15,272 nt of DNA, taken from contig JAAUPH010000023.1 in NCBI GenBank assembly GCA_012035435.1, positions 1-15,272 of the forward strand, given 5' to 3'. The DNA comes from Sphingopyxis sp. (GTDB taxonomy: Bacteria > Pseudomonadota > Alphaproteobacteria > Sphingomonadales > Sphingomonadaceae). The position numbers and the translations under genes were made by a program. Below are positions 1 through 7,217 of the stretch, in pieces. The notes below the pieces were generated by a model. It was not told the origin of the DNA. It ran no database searches and was given only the letters and a program-made list of their open reading frames with translations. The stretch's first letter is position 1, and every line of letters begins with the position of its first letter.

Positions 1-317
1 GCTTCTTCAGGAATCCACAGCAGCGTGCCACCCAGCATCACCACGATATAACGATGCAACTGTCCGTTCTGCGCCCGAATCGCCACCCACGACAACTCGT
101 CCGTCAGCCCCACCGCGCCTCGGTAGAGCCCGTCAAACGGCGAGGCCCCCGCACCCATTGCTCTCTGCAAACGCCTGACCCGGAACCGAAGCACAAACAA
201 CACCAGCCCCAGCACCATCGCCGCAAACCCCAGCACCTTCAGGAGCGTCAAGCCCTTCCATAAAACCAGCACCGCGTCCACCGGCCCGCCATACGCCGAG
301 CTCGCCGCCGACTCGAT
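1..317 (-). pseudogene. Fragment of an MrpA/NuoL-like antiporter subunit
   Basis: Read on the minus strand, one frame stays open from about 317 to the window edge. It gives a membrane-protein-like sequence with a tryptophan-containing turn (VLVLWKGLTL), a hydrophobic helix (VLGFAAMVLGLVLFVLRFR), an amphipathic linker ending in SPFDGLYRG, and LTDELSWVAIRAQNGQLHRY followed by another hydrophobic stretch. This layout (LW-K/H-G turn, helix, linker, Q-x-G-x-L-x-x-Y, helix) resembles the part after the proton-conducting domain of MrpA/MnhA and NuoL-like proteins. There is no start codon and the end lies beyond the window. At about 314-317 (GATC) the reading frame gives way to an unrelated thioesterase. 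The family assignment is from memory of the pattern; another ion-transport membrane protein is possible. Confidence 0.4.
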
Positions 318-454
318 CAGAAAACATCGTCATGCCACCGTGCACGATGCCCATCGGTTGCTGGATGCGCTTCGTTACTGGCATCGTCACCGAGATCTGC
401 TCGTCGTCGACCTCCTCGATGCGCAGGATGCCCCTGACCGCCAGGTCGACGATC
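314..454 (-). pseudogene. Fragment of a PaaI-type hotdog thioesterase (N-terminal half)
   Basis: From 453 down to about 314 on the minus strand the frame reads IVDLAVRGILRIEEVDDEQ, then ISVTMPVTKRIQQPMGIVHG and GMTMFSD. The block MPVT-x-R-x-Q-P-M-G-I-V-H-G-G is the hallmark of PaaI/YbgC-like acyl-CoA thioesterases: the strand before the hot-dog helix, then the H-G-G turn where the helix starts. After SD, at a GATC, the frame continues only into unrelated sequence, so about two thirds of the domain, including the catalytic acidic residue on the helix, is missing. The other end also lies on a GATC (451-454). It is a fragment, not a gene. Whether it is a genomic remnant or a chimeric join cannot be decided from the sequence. 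Confidence 0.5.
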
Positions 455-643
455 GTGGCCGGAGATGTCGATCTGCCGGTGCCGCAAGACCTGCCCAGCG
501 GGTTGACCAGGGCAGCGGCCGAGGTGCGCTTTCGCGACGACGTGGTGCGTGACGAAACCGTTCGCGTGGCCTACCTGTGGTTGCCGTCACTGGCCAGCGA
601 AGGCGGCGGCCCGCTGGTGCAGACCGCCGAGACGCTGGACAAC
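451..643 (+). pseudogene. Fragment of a TctE-type sensor kinase (2CSK_N domain)
   Basis: On the plus strand from about 452 the frame reads IVAGDVDLPVPQDLPSG, then a stretch containing FRDD, ETVRVAYLWLP, and GGGPLVQTAETLDN. The order G-D-x-D-L-P-x-P, F-x-D, V-R-V-A, G-P-x-x-V-Q-x-A-E-T-L matches the periplasmic sensor domain (2CSK_N) of proteobacterial TctE-like histidine kinases. In those proteins A-E-T-L is normally followed by K-R and the second membrane helix; here the match stops at residue N (641-643) and primase-like sequence follows in the same frame. The membrane helices, HisKA and HATPase domains are all absent. It is unrelated to the PhoR encoded further on. Confidence 0.5.
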
Positions 644-952
644 ATAGCGGTGTTGGACGATGACGCTGCGATATTGGCCGCGGTTTCCGACGATGTGCTC
701 GCCGGAGCGTTCTCGCAGCGGTACCGGGACAGCGCGAGATTTGCGCGGCGTGGGGTAAGTGGCTCCGTCTGGGACGGCCGGCGCTGGATGATCGACGAGA
801 AGCTCGCGGCATTCGATATGGCCCGATCGATCTGCCGGAGCATCCTCGCCGACAGACTGAAGTCACTTCCACTGAAGGACGCCCAACGGGCGGCGCTTCG
901 AGTCCGACTTGGCAGCGCGCAGACGATCGCGGCGACGCTGAAGCTCGCCTCG
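644..952 (+). pseudogene. Fragment of a phage/plasmid D5-type primase, double frameshift
   Basis: In the plus-strand frame continuous with the previous fragment the sequence reads LAGAFSQRYRDSARF, then VWDGRRWMIDEKLAAFDMAR, SICRSILA, and finally RLGSAQTIAATLKLAS. These are the spaced motifs of the D5_N region of phage/plasmid primase-helicases (family pattern F-x-x-R-Y-x-D-x-x-R-F-C-A-A-W-G-K-W-L-x-W-D-G-x-R-W). The middle piece WGKWLR is present, but in another frame (751-768), flanked by an apparent one-base loss in the T run at 740-742 and a one-base gain at about 767-770. Restoring both gives an unbroken family pattern. The helicase part is missing. It points to mobile-element DNA, whether native or joined in by assembly. 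Confidence 0.5.
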
Positions 953-1152
953 TTCAGCAGCCCGACCACCAGGCGGACCGTCGACACCGCGACCGCAGTG
1001 GTGATGGTCGCGATCATCACGCCGGTAATGACCCGCAGCCAGCGGCGGTTCCCGGTCGATCCGACCCGGGGTCGCCCAGCACCAGCAAGCGGCGGCGGGT
1101 CGGCACGGCGGCATCACCGTCGGCGGCGTTGGAATTTTGGTCGATTTCCATC
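953..1152 (-). pseudogene. Unassigned membrane-protein remnant, minus strand
   Basis: An ATG at 1152 on the minus strand opens a frame with a polar, acidic N-terminus (MEIDQNSNAADGDAAVPTRR) and then RLLVLGDPGS. This frame stops near 1010. A second minus-strand frame carries RRWLRVITGVMIATITTAVA followed by VSTVRLVVGLLNEA, a convincing transmembrane helix after an arginine-rich cytoplasmic segment. The two would join into one protein if a single base were added or lost near the GATC at about 1058. There is no clear ribosome binding site before the ATG. I do not recognise the family, and the plus-strand reading of the same bases is low in complexity and looks like a shadow. Confidence 0.25.
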
Positions 1153-1301
1153 GCGCGGGCTTTAGGTCAACATAGGTAAAGAGAAAAGGCAGGTTCCAGC
1201 CGTTTTCGCGACCCTTCCCGCTTTGGGACAGGTGCGCGCAGTGCGGTTAAGCCGCCAAACAGGCTTGCGCCGGATGCACTGCCTGTGCCAGCGCGTGGGA
1301 C
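1153..1301. other. Upstream region of phoR
   Basis: This 149-bp gap separates the fragment mosaic from phoR. It contains an AGGTCAACATAGGTAAA stretch (two AGGT(C)AA copies 10 bp apart, about 1164-1180) but no good match to the Pho box seen before pstS and no clear -35/-10 pair. The only Shine-Dalgarno candidate before the phoR ATG is the weak GCGTGGGA just upstream. Confidence 0.3.
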
Positions 1302-2525
1302 ATGGACCGCGCCTCCTTCCGCCTGCCACTCGCCGTGCTCTGTCTGGTGGCGGCAACGATTCTGGCGCTGTTCATGACCAATGTTGGCGTTGCCGTGGTG
1401 ATCATGGTGGTTGGAACGGTGGCCGCAACCTTCATCATGGCGTTGGGACGCGACGATGCTGGCCCCGCCGCCAATCCCGCCCCTGTTCCTTCACTGCGCC
1501 CAATGGCGCTGTTTGATCATCCGGCGTTTCACACGCTGATCGACCATGATGCGCGGGCAATATTGGGTCTGTCGGCGATGGGCATTGCGCTCGCCAACGA
1601 TACGGCGCTCAAGCTGCTGGGGCGCCATATTGCGGGCGCCGACGTGCGCACCGCGATACGTCATCCCGGCGTCATCGACGCGCTGCAAGCGTGCACCACG
1701 CAAGGCGACGCGCGTTCGGTCGATATCGTTGATTTTCAGCGACCAGGGGATCGGTGGCAGATTGCCATCGTTAATCTGGGCGACAGCCAGAATTTGCTGA
1801 TGCTCGACGATCGTTCGGCGATCGACGCGGCCGACCGTATGCGGTCCGATTTCGTCGCCAATGCCAGCCACGAGCTGCGCACGCCGCTCGCGGCCATTCT
1901 TGGTTATGTCGAAACACTCGGTCAGATGGAACCCGGCGAGGCAGAACCGGTCATGAAACGCTTTCTGGGGATCATCGATCGTGAAGCACGGCGCATGCAA
2001 CAGCTGGTCGCCGACCTCATCTCTATCTCGCGGATCGAGGCTGACCGTTATCGACGTCCGACAACCGAGGTCGATCTGGCTGAATTGCTGCGCCGCACCG
2101 TGTCTGACATCCGTGTCGCGGCCCCCGCCCGGGGCGCAGATATTCAACTAACCCTGATCGAGGCCGCAACCATGGCCGGTGATGCGGCGCAGCTGACCCA
2201 GCTGATGCACAATATTATTGGCAATGCGATGAAATATGGCCGCGCTGGGACGCCGGTGGCGGTCGCCCTGTCCGATGCTGACAAGTCGTGGATCCTGTCG
2301 GTCGGCGACGTGGGCGACGGCATCGCACCCGAGCATTTGCCCCGCCTGACCGAGCGCTTTTACCGCGTTGACGATGCCCGCAGCCGCGCTGTCGGCGGCA
2401 CCGGTCTGGGCCTGGCCATCGTCAAACATATCGCCGAACGCCATCGCGGCAGGCTGTCGATCGAAAGCGAAGTGGGGAAAGGGACGACCGTCAGCCTGAT
2501 CTTACCCAAATCAGGCAATGAATGA
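1302..2525 (+). CDS. phoR: Phosphate-regulon sensor histidine kinase PhoR
   Basis: This 407-residue inner-membrane kinase has two helices near the N-terminus (about 8-24 and 28-48) with almost no periplasmic loop, a PAS-like stretch (about 70-170), then a HisKA domain with the phospho-acceptor His190 in NASHELRTPLAAILGYVE. The catalytic domain shows the N box (NIIGNAMKYG, 304-313), G1 (VGDVGDGI, 334-341), F box (ERFYRV) and G2 (GGTGLGLAIVKHI, from 365). This is the PhoR layout: without a periplasmic sensor it reads phosphate status through PstSCAB and PhoU and acts on PhoB. The genes that follow are exactly these partners. The start is the ATG after GCGTGGGA; it has a weak ribosome binding site but places the first helix correctly. 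phoR stands apart from phoB, which closes the cluster about 5.4 kb downstream. Confidence 0.93.
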   Translation: MDRASFRLPLAVLCLVAATILALFMTNVGVAVVIMVVGTVAATFIMALGRDDAGPAANPAPVPSLRPMALFDHPAFHTLIDHDARAILGLSAMGIALANDTALKLLGRHIAGADVRTAIRHPGVIDALQACTTQGDARSVDIVDFQRPGDRWQIAIVNLGDSQNLLMLDDRSAIDAADRMRSDFVANASHELRTPLAAILGYVETLGQMEPGEAEPVMKRFLGIIDREARRMQQLVADLISISRIEADRYRRPTTEVDLAELLRRTVSDIRVAAPARGADIQLTLIEAATMAGDAAQLTQLMHNIIGNAMKYGRAGTPVAVALSDADKSWILSVGDVGDGIAPEHLPRLTERFYRVDDARSRAVGGTGLGLAIVKHIAERHRGRLSIESEVGKGTTVSLILPKSGNE

Positions 2526-2532
2526 CTTGAAT

Positions 2533-2561
2533 GTGACAATAAACTGTCATCAAAACGTCAT
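2533..2561 (+). promoter_or_regulatory. Pho box (PhoB binding site) upstream of pstS
   Basis: Three 11-bp-spaced direct repeats carry TGACA (2534-2538), TGTCA (2545-2549) and CGTCA (2556-2560), each followed by an A-rich spacer. CTGTCAT-caaa-ACGTCAT (2544-2561) fits the two-half-site PhoB consensus well, and the first copy is more diverged. The site starts 8 bp after the phoR stop and lies about 70 bp upstream of the pstS start, where an activated PhoB promoter would use it in place of a -35 element. A possible -10 is GGATAT at about 2579-2584. Binding is inferred, not shown. Confidence 0.75.
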
Positions 2562-2629
2562 CGAAAAAGCAGATTGGCCGGATATCGAGTCGCACTGACG
2601 GCACGTCCATATTCCCTAGCAGGATCGAA

Positions 2630-3673
2630 ATGATGCTCAAAAAATTTGCTTTCGTTGCTGTGTCGGCGCTCGCGCTGACGGCGTGTCAGGATCAGGCCTC
2701 GTCGGGCGGCGAAGCGCGTGACACGATCCGCGCCGTTGGGTCTTCGACCGTTTATCCCTTTGCCACCGTAGTTGGCGAGCGCTTCGCCGAAGCCACCGGC
2801 ATGAAAAAGCCGCAGATTGAATCGACCGGAACGGGCGGCGGCTTTGAACGCTTCTGCGCCGGTGTCGGCGCCGAGACGCCCGACGTCATCAACGCCTCGC
2901 GCCGGATGAAGAAGGGCGAATTTGAGAAGTGCCAAGCTGGCGGCGTGACTGACATCATCGAAATCCAGATCGGATATGATGGCCTAGCCTTCGGCGAAGC
3001 CAGGAGCGGCCCCAACATGGCGCTGACGCTGGAAGATATTTATAAGGCACTTGCCGCCAACCCCTATGGCAAGCCCAACACCGCCAAAACTTGGAAAGAC
3101 GTCAACCCTGCGCTTCCCGCCGTGGGTATTTCGGTTTTCGGTCCGCCGTCGACCTCGGGCACCTTCGACAGCTTCAAGGAACTGTTCCTGATGGCCGGGT
3201 GTGACAAAAATCCGGAAATGAAGGCGCTGAAAGACAGCGACAAGGACAAGCATGACGATATCTGCGGCACGTTCCGCGGCGCGCCCTATTATGTCGAGCA
3301 GGGTGAGAATGACAATCTGATCATCTCGAAGCTTGACAAGAACCCGACCAGCCTGGGCGCATTTGGCTACAGCTATCTCAGCACCAATCTCGACAAGATC
3401 AAGGCTGTGTCGATCGGCGGCGTGGCTCCGAGCATGGCGACCATCGCTGACGGCACTTATCCCGGGTCGCGTGCCATGTATATCTATGTGAAAAAGGCGC
3501 ATGTCGGTGTGATCCCCGGCCTGATGGATTTCGTCGCTGAGTTTGCCAAGGGTTCGGCGAGCGGCGGTTATCTTAACGAGCGCGGCCTGATCCCGCCGAC
3601 GAAGGAAATGGAAGCCACAGTCGCCGCGGCCATCAAGGCACAGACCATGATGACGGCCGACGGATTGAAATAA
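2630..3673 (+). CDS. pstS: Phosphate ABC transporter, substrate-binding lipoprotein PstS
   Basis: This 347-residue periplasmic phosphate-binding protein begins with a lysine-containing lipoprotein signal (MMLKKFAFVAVSALALTAC); Cys19 sits in a good lipobox, so the mature protein is probably membrane-anchored. The phosphate pocket is recognisable: VGSSTVYP (36-43), ESTGTGGGF (64-72), NASRRMK (88-94) and PSTSGT (173-178). Four cysteines (76, 101, 191, 212) could form disulfides in the periplasm. It hands phosphate to PstCAB. The start is the first of two ATGs, preceded by AGCAGGATCGAA; using the second would shorten the signal by one residue. The Pho box upstream makes it the first gene of the inducible pst operon, and the hairpins after its stop may keep its mRNA level above that of the permease genes. 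Confidence 0.95.
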   Translation: MMLKKFAFVAVSALALTACQDQASSGGEARDTIRAVGSSTVYPFATVVGERFAEATGMKKPQIESTGTGGGFERFCAGVGAETPDVINASRRMKKGEFEKCQAGGVTDIIEIQIGYDGLAFGEARSGPNMALTLEDIYKALAANPYGKPNTAKTWKDVNPALPAVGISVFGPPSTSGTFDSFKELFLMAGCDKNPEMKALKDSDKDKHDDICGTFRGAPYYVEQGENDNLIISKLDKNPTSLGAFGYSYLSTNLDKIKAVSIGGVAPSMATIADGTYPGSRAMYIYVKKAHVGVIPGLMDFVAEFAKGSASGGYLNERGLIPPTKEMEATVAAAIKAQTMMTADGLK

Positions 3674-3674
3674 T

Positions 3675-3689
3675 CGCGCAACATGCGCG
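3675..3689 (+). other. Small hairpin after the pstS stop
   Basis: CGCGCA (3675-3680) and TGCGCG (3684-3689) form a perfect 6-bp stem with an ACA loop, one base after the pstS stop. It has no T run, so it is unlikely to end transcription by itself. Together with the larger stem just downstream it could shield the 3' end of a processed pstS mRNA. Confidence 0.45.
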
Positions 3690-3690
3690 G

Positions 3691-3729
3691 CATAGTCCTG
3701 CCCAGATGTGCTCTGGGCGGGACACTATG
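3691..3729 (+). promoter_or_regulatory. Long stem-loop between pstS and pstC
   Basis: GTCCTGCCCAGA (3695-3706) pairs with TCTGGGCGGGAC (3712-3723) through 12 pairs, one of them G-U, closing a 5-base loop. CATA (3691-3694) can also pair with TATG (3726-3729) if AC is bulged. No U tract follows and pstC starts about 36 bp later with its own Shine-Dalgarno, so it is better read as an mRNA-stabilising or attenuating stem than as a full terminator. In many pst and other ABC-transporter operons such stems explain why the binding protein is made in excess. A repeat-family palindrome is an alternative. Confidence 0.6.
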
Positions 3730-3765
3730 TCTTGAAGCCGAGCAGAGGGGTGCGGCAGGGACGAT

Positions 3766-5143
3766 ATGGGCGGTACGACTTTCATCCTGTTGCTGCTGAT
3801 CATCGGCCTTGGCGTCGTCGGCTGGCTGAGCGCGCGGGTGCGCGCATCAATGATCGCCGGACGAGCTTCGACCCGGCTGCACAGCCTGCCCAATTATCAT
3901 GGCTGGTATGTTGCGCTGTGGGTCGCGATCCCCGCGCTGCTGTTTCTCGCGGTGTGGAACAATGTGACCCCCGCGCTGGTCACCAACGAAGTGTTGACGA
4001 CCGAGGCTGCGGTAAAGCTGCCGCCACCGGGGTTTCAGCGGACCGCCATCCTGGGTGAAGCGCGCAGTGTAGCGGCGGGCGAGCGAGCGATAGCCACCAG
4101 CACGGCGGCCGGACCATTGGTGCAGCCCTACCGCGACGCTATGGGCAAATATCGGATGATCGGCATTCTTGCCACGCTCGCACTGTTGCTTGCGGGCGGG
4201 GGCTACGCCTTCACCCGGATCAAGCCCGATTTCCGGGCGCGAACAAGGGTTGAACGCGTGGTGATGGTGGCGCTGTTCGCAGCGTCGCTGGTCGCGATCC
4301 TGACGACATTCGGCATCGTATTGTCGCTGGTGTTTGAATCGATGCGCTTCTTTGCGCTGGTGTCGCCGGCCGAGCTGTTGTTCGGTACCAATTGGAAACC
4401 CGGAACCGGGGCAGCCGAGCCAGATACCTTTGGTGCCATCCCGCTGTTTTGGGGCACCATCCTGATCGGTGCGATCATCGCGATGATCGTCGCGATTCCG
4501 ATCGGGTTGATGAGCGCCATCTACCTTACCCAATATGCGCATGCGCGGGTGCGCAGCTGGGTCAAACCCATGCTCGAAATCCTCGCTGGCGTGCCGACGG
4601 TGGTTTATGGATATTTCGCCGCGTTGACCGTTGCTCCGGCGTTTCGCGATTTTGCGGCGGCGCTTGGCATCCCCAATGCCAGCACGGAGAGTGCACTTGC
4701 CGCCGGGGTCGTCATGGGGATCATGATCATCCCCTTTGTGTCCTCCATGGCCGATGACAGCATTAATGCCGTGCCACAGGCGATGCGCGACGGATCACTT
4801 GCGCTGGGGGCGACATCGAACGAGACGATCCGTCAGGTGCTGATCCCGGCCGCGCTGCCCGGCGTGATGGGCGGCATCTTGCTCGCTGTCAGCCGCGCGA
4901 TTGGCGAAACGATGATCGTTGTGATGGCGGCGGGGCTCGCCGCCAATCTGACGGCCAATCCCTTTGCCAGCGTCACGACGGTGACCGCCCAGATCGTCAA
5001 GCTGCTGACGGGCGACCAGGAATTTGACAGTGCCAAAACGCTGGCGGCCTTTTGCGCTTGGTCTGGTGCTGTTCGTGGTGACATTGCTGCTCAACATCGT
5101 CGCTCTGCGCATCGTCAAGAAATATCGGGAAGCTTATGAATAG
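3766..5143 (+). CDS. pstC: Phosphate ABC transporter permease PstC (one-base frameshift near the C-terminus)
   Basis: This is an inner-membrane permease subunit of the phosphate importer. An N-terminal extension (helices about 4-21 and 47-64, then a polar region about 65-130) precedes the usual permease core (helix about 132-149, then helices from about 165). The ABC-contact loop is AMRDGSLALGATSNETIRQ (339-357), followed by PGVMGGILLAVSRAIGETM. As written the frame ends at 5139 with an arginine/histidine-rich tail ([20 protein letters not shown]). Deleting one T from TTTT at 5050-5053 instead gives [33 protein letters not shown] and a stop at 5141-5143: a normal last helix, 458 residues in total, overlapping the pstA start by 8 bases. 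GCAGGGAC precedes the start. The extra base is either a sequencing error or a real mutation that would damage the permease. Confidence 0.88.
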
Positions 5144-6404
5144 CGCCGCCCCCAATCGCAAAGGCCCGACCGATTGGAAGGGCAATGTGATGCAGAACCG
5201 CATCGCGGCGCGTTACGCTGCGGAGCGCCGCTTCCGGCTGATGGGGTTGGGGGCGGTGGTGCTGTCGGGCATTTTCCTCGCCTTCCTGCTGATCACCATG
5301 ATGGGCAATGGGCTGCGCGGATTTACCTATACCAGCGTGACCATACCGATTGATTTCGCGGCGAACCCGCTGACGGTCAGCCGCGATGCGTTCACGGCGC
5401 CCGACGCCGATCAGCAAATTGCCAATGCGGGCCTGCGTGAGATTGTCGATTTTGCGGCCGAAGAAGCGCTGGGCGCGGGAGGCGGCGCGCTCATCTCCGA
5501 AAATGCCTGGCGGGTTGTGCGCGACGAGCTCAAGGCCAATCCGGATGCAGCGACGCAGCGCGGAGAATTCACACTCCCGCTCGCATCCGATCTGGATATT
5601 GCGGCGAAAACCGATGGCAACGCAGACGCCGAACAGGCCGTGGCGATGCTGAAAGAAAAAGGGCTGGTGTCGACTGGGCTGCATTGGTCCTTTTTCAGCG
5701 GTGCCGACGCGACCGACCCGGCGGTGGCCGGCATCTGGGGCGCGCTCAAGGGGTCGGTGATGACGATCCTGATTGCTTTTGCTGTCGCATTCCCGACCGG
5801 CGTTTTGGCCGCGCTGTATCTTGAGGAATATGCCGCGCGGAACCGCTGGACCGACCTCATTGAAGTATCGATCAACAATCTGGCCGCCGTGCCTTCGATT
5901 ATATTCGGCCTGCTCGCCTTGTCGGTATTCATTCAATTTTTCGGGATTTGTCAGGCTAGTCCGCTGGTCGGCGGCCTGACGCTGGCGTTGATGACCATGC
6001 CGGTGATCGTAATCGCCAGCCGCAATGCGATCAAATCGGTCCCGCCGTCGATCCGCGATGCGGCGCTGGGCGTCGGTGCCTCGCCGGTGCAGGTTGTGTT
6101 CCACCATGTCCTGCCGCTCGCGCTGCCCGGCATCATGACCGGGACGATCATCGGCATGGCGCGCGCGCTGGGTGAAACCGCACCGCTGCTGCTCGTCGGG
6201 ATGCGCGCATTCATCGGTGATGTGCCGACCGGTTTTTGCTCGGCATCCACCGTGCTGCCCATGCAGATTTTCCTGTGGTCCGATCAGGTCGATCGCGGCT
6301 TTGTCGAGAAAACATCGGCCGCCATCATCGTGCTGCTCATCGTCCTTTTGTCGATGAACGCAATCGCCATCTATCTTCGCAACCGTTTTGAAAAGCGCTG
6401 GTGA
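5136..6404 (+). CDS. pstA: Phosphate ABC transporter permease PstA
   Basis: This 422-residue second permease subunit pairs with PstC. After a cytoplasmic tail and a first helix (about 36-56) comes a long polar region (about 65-195), predicted periplasmic and matching the DUF3333-type N-terminal extension of alphaproteobacterial PstA. The membrane core begins at [19 protein letters not shown] (202-220). The ABC-contact EAA-type loop is [15 protein letters not shown] (307-321), followed by [20 protein letters not shown] and [10 protein letters not shown]. The start ATG follows GGGAAGCTT and overlaps the end of the frame-corrected pstC, suggesting translational coupling. The stop is one base from the pstB start. 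Residues 270-274 (GICQA) lie where I would expect a more proline/arginine-like turn; I regard this as variation, since both flanks stay in frame. Confidence 0.95.
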   Translation: MNSAAPNRKGPTDWKGNVMQNRIAARYAAERRFRLMGLGAVVLSGIFLAFLLITMMGNGLRGFTYTSVTIPIDFAANPLTVSRDAFTAPDADQQIANAGLREIVDFAAEEALGAGGGALISENAWRVVRDELKANPDAATQRGEFTLPLASDLDIAAKTDGNADAEQAVAMLKEKGLVSTGLHWSFFSGADATDPAVAGIWGALKGSVMTILIAFAVAFPTGVLAALYLEEYAARNRWTDLIEVSINNLAAVPSIIFGLLALSVFIQFFGICQASPLVGGLTLALMTMPVIVIASRNAIKSVPPSIRDAALGVGASPVQVVFHHVLPLALPGIMTGTIIGMARALGETAPLLLVGMRAFIGDVPTGFCSASTVLPMQIFLWSDQVDRGFVEKTSAAIIVLLIVLLSMNAIAIYLRNRFEKRW

Positions 6405-6405
6405 C

Positions 6406-7194
6406 ATGACCCAAGCCGAACAGTCTGTAAGCCCCGAAAATCCGAAGATGACGGCGGATAACGTCAATATCTTCTATGGCGAGAAGCAGGCGATCAAGGA
6501 TGTGTCGATTGCGGTCGGCACCGATCTGGTCACCGCCTTCATTGGCCCGTCGGGCTGCGGCAAGTCGACCTTTCTACGCTCGCTCAACCGCATGAACGAT
6601 ACGATTGCGGGGGCCAAGGTCACTGGCTCCATCAAGCTGGATGGCGAAAATATCTATGACCCGTCGATGGACGTGGTCCAGCTGCGCGCGCGCGTTGGCA
6701 TGGTGTTTCAAAAGCCCAACCCCTTCCCCAAATCGATTTACGACAATGTTGGCTATGGTCCGCGTATCCATGGGCTCGCCCCGAACAAGGCCGATCTGGA
6801 CGTCATCGTCGAACGCGCGCTGCGCCAGTCGGGTCTGTGGGACGAGGTGAAGGACCGGCTGCAGGAAAGCGGCACGGCATTGTCGGGCGGGCAACAGCAA
6901 AGATTGTGCATCGCGCGCGCGATTGCGGTCGATCCCGAAGTGATCCTGATGGACGAGCCCTGCTCAGCGCTCGACCCGATTGCCACCGCCAAGATCGAAG
7001 AATTGATCCACGAACTGCGGGGCAACTATGCTATTGTGATCGTTACGCACAATATGCAGCAGGCTGCCCGCGTGTCTCAGCGCACGGCCTTTTTCCATCT
7101 GGGCACCCTGATCGAATATGGGAAGACCACCGACATCTTCACCAATCCGAAGAATGAGCGGACCAAGGATTATATTACCGGTCGCTACGGCTGA
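6406..7194 (+). CDS. pstB: Phosphate ABC transporter ATP-binding protein PstB
   Basis: This 262-residue cytoplasmic ATPase drives PstCA and helps relay phosphate status. All ABC motifs are intact: Walker [10 protein letters not shown] (47-55), Q-loop FQKPNPFP with Gln102, signature LSGGQQQR (159-166), Walker B VILMDEP with Glu184, D-loop SALD (187-190) and the switch His215 in VTHNM. The K-P-N-P-F-P after the Q-loop is typical of PstB. I chose the ATG at 6406, one base after the pstA stop (TGACATG arrangement), over an in-frame ATG six codons earlier inside pstA (6388), because coupled stop-start spacing recurs in this operon; the protein would work with either. The length is normal for PstB. 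Confidence 0.95.
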   Translation: MTQAEQSVSPENPKMTADNVNIFYGEKQAIKDVSIAVGTDLVTAFIGPSGCGKSTFLRSLNRMNDTIAGAKVTGSIKLDGENIYDPSMDVVQLRARVGMVFQKPNPFPKSIYDNVGYGPRIHGLAPNKADLDVIVERALRQSGLWDEVKDRLQESGTALSGGQQQRLCIARAIAVDPEVILMDEPCSALDPIATAKIEELIHELRGNYAIVIVTHNMQQAARVSQRTAFFHLGTLIEYGKTTDIFTNPKNERTKDYITGRYG

Positions 7195-7217
7195 TCGGAG
7201 ACAAAGGAAGCATCGAT

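Noticed and set aside
332..1165. A single 277-residue plus-strand ORF
   Set aside because: It is open throughout, but its content changes family at about 452, 643 and 952, and its ends are antisense to recognisable minus-strand coding sequence. It is a chance fusion of fragments, not one gene.
3695..3723. Rho-independent terminator ending pstS transcription completely
   Set aside because: The stem is strong but no U run follows, and pstC, pstA and pstB downstream have no visible promoter of their own.
5115..6467. Long 450-residue minus-strand ORF opposite pstA
   Set aside because: Rich in His/Arg/Gln/Asp with no domain pattern, and it mirrors the well-supported pstA. It is a GC-driven antisense shadow.
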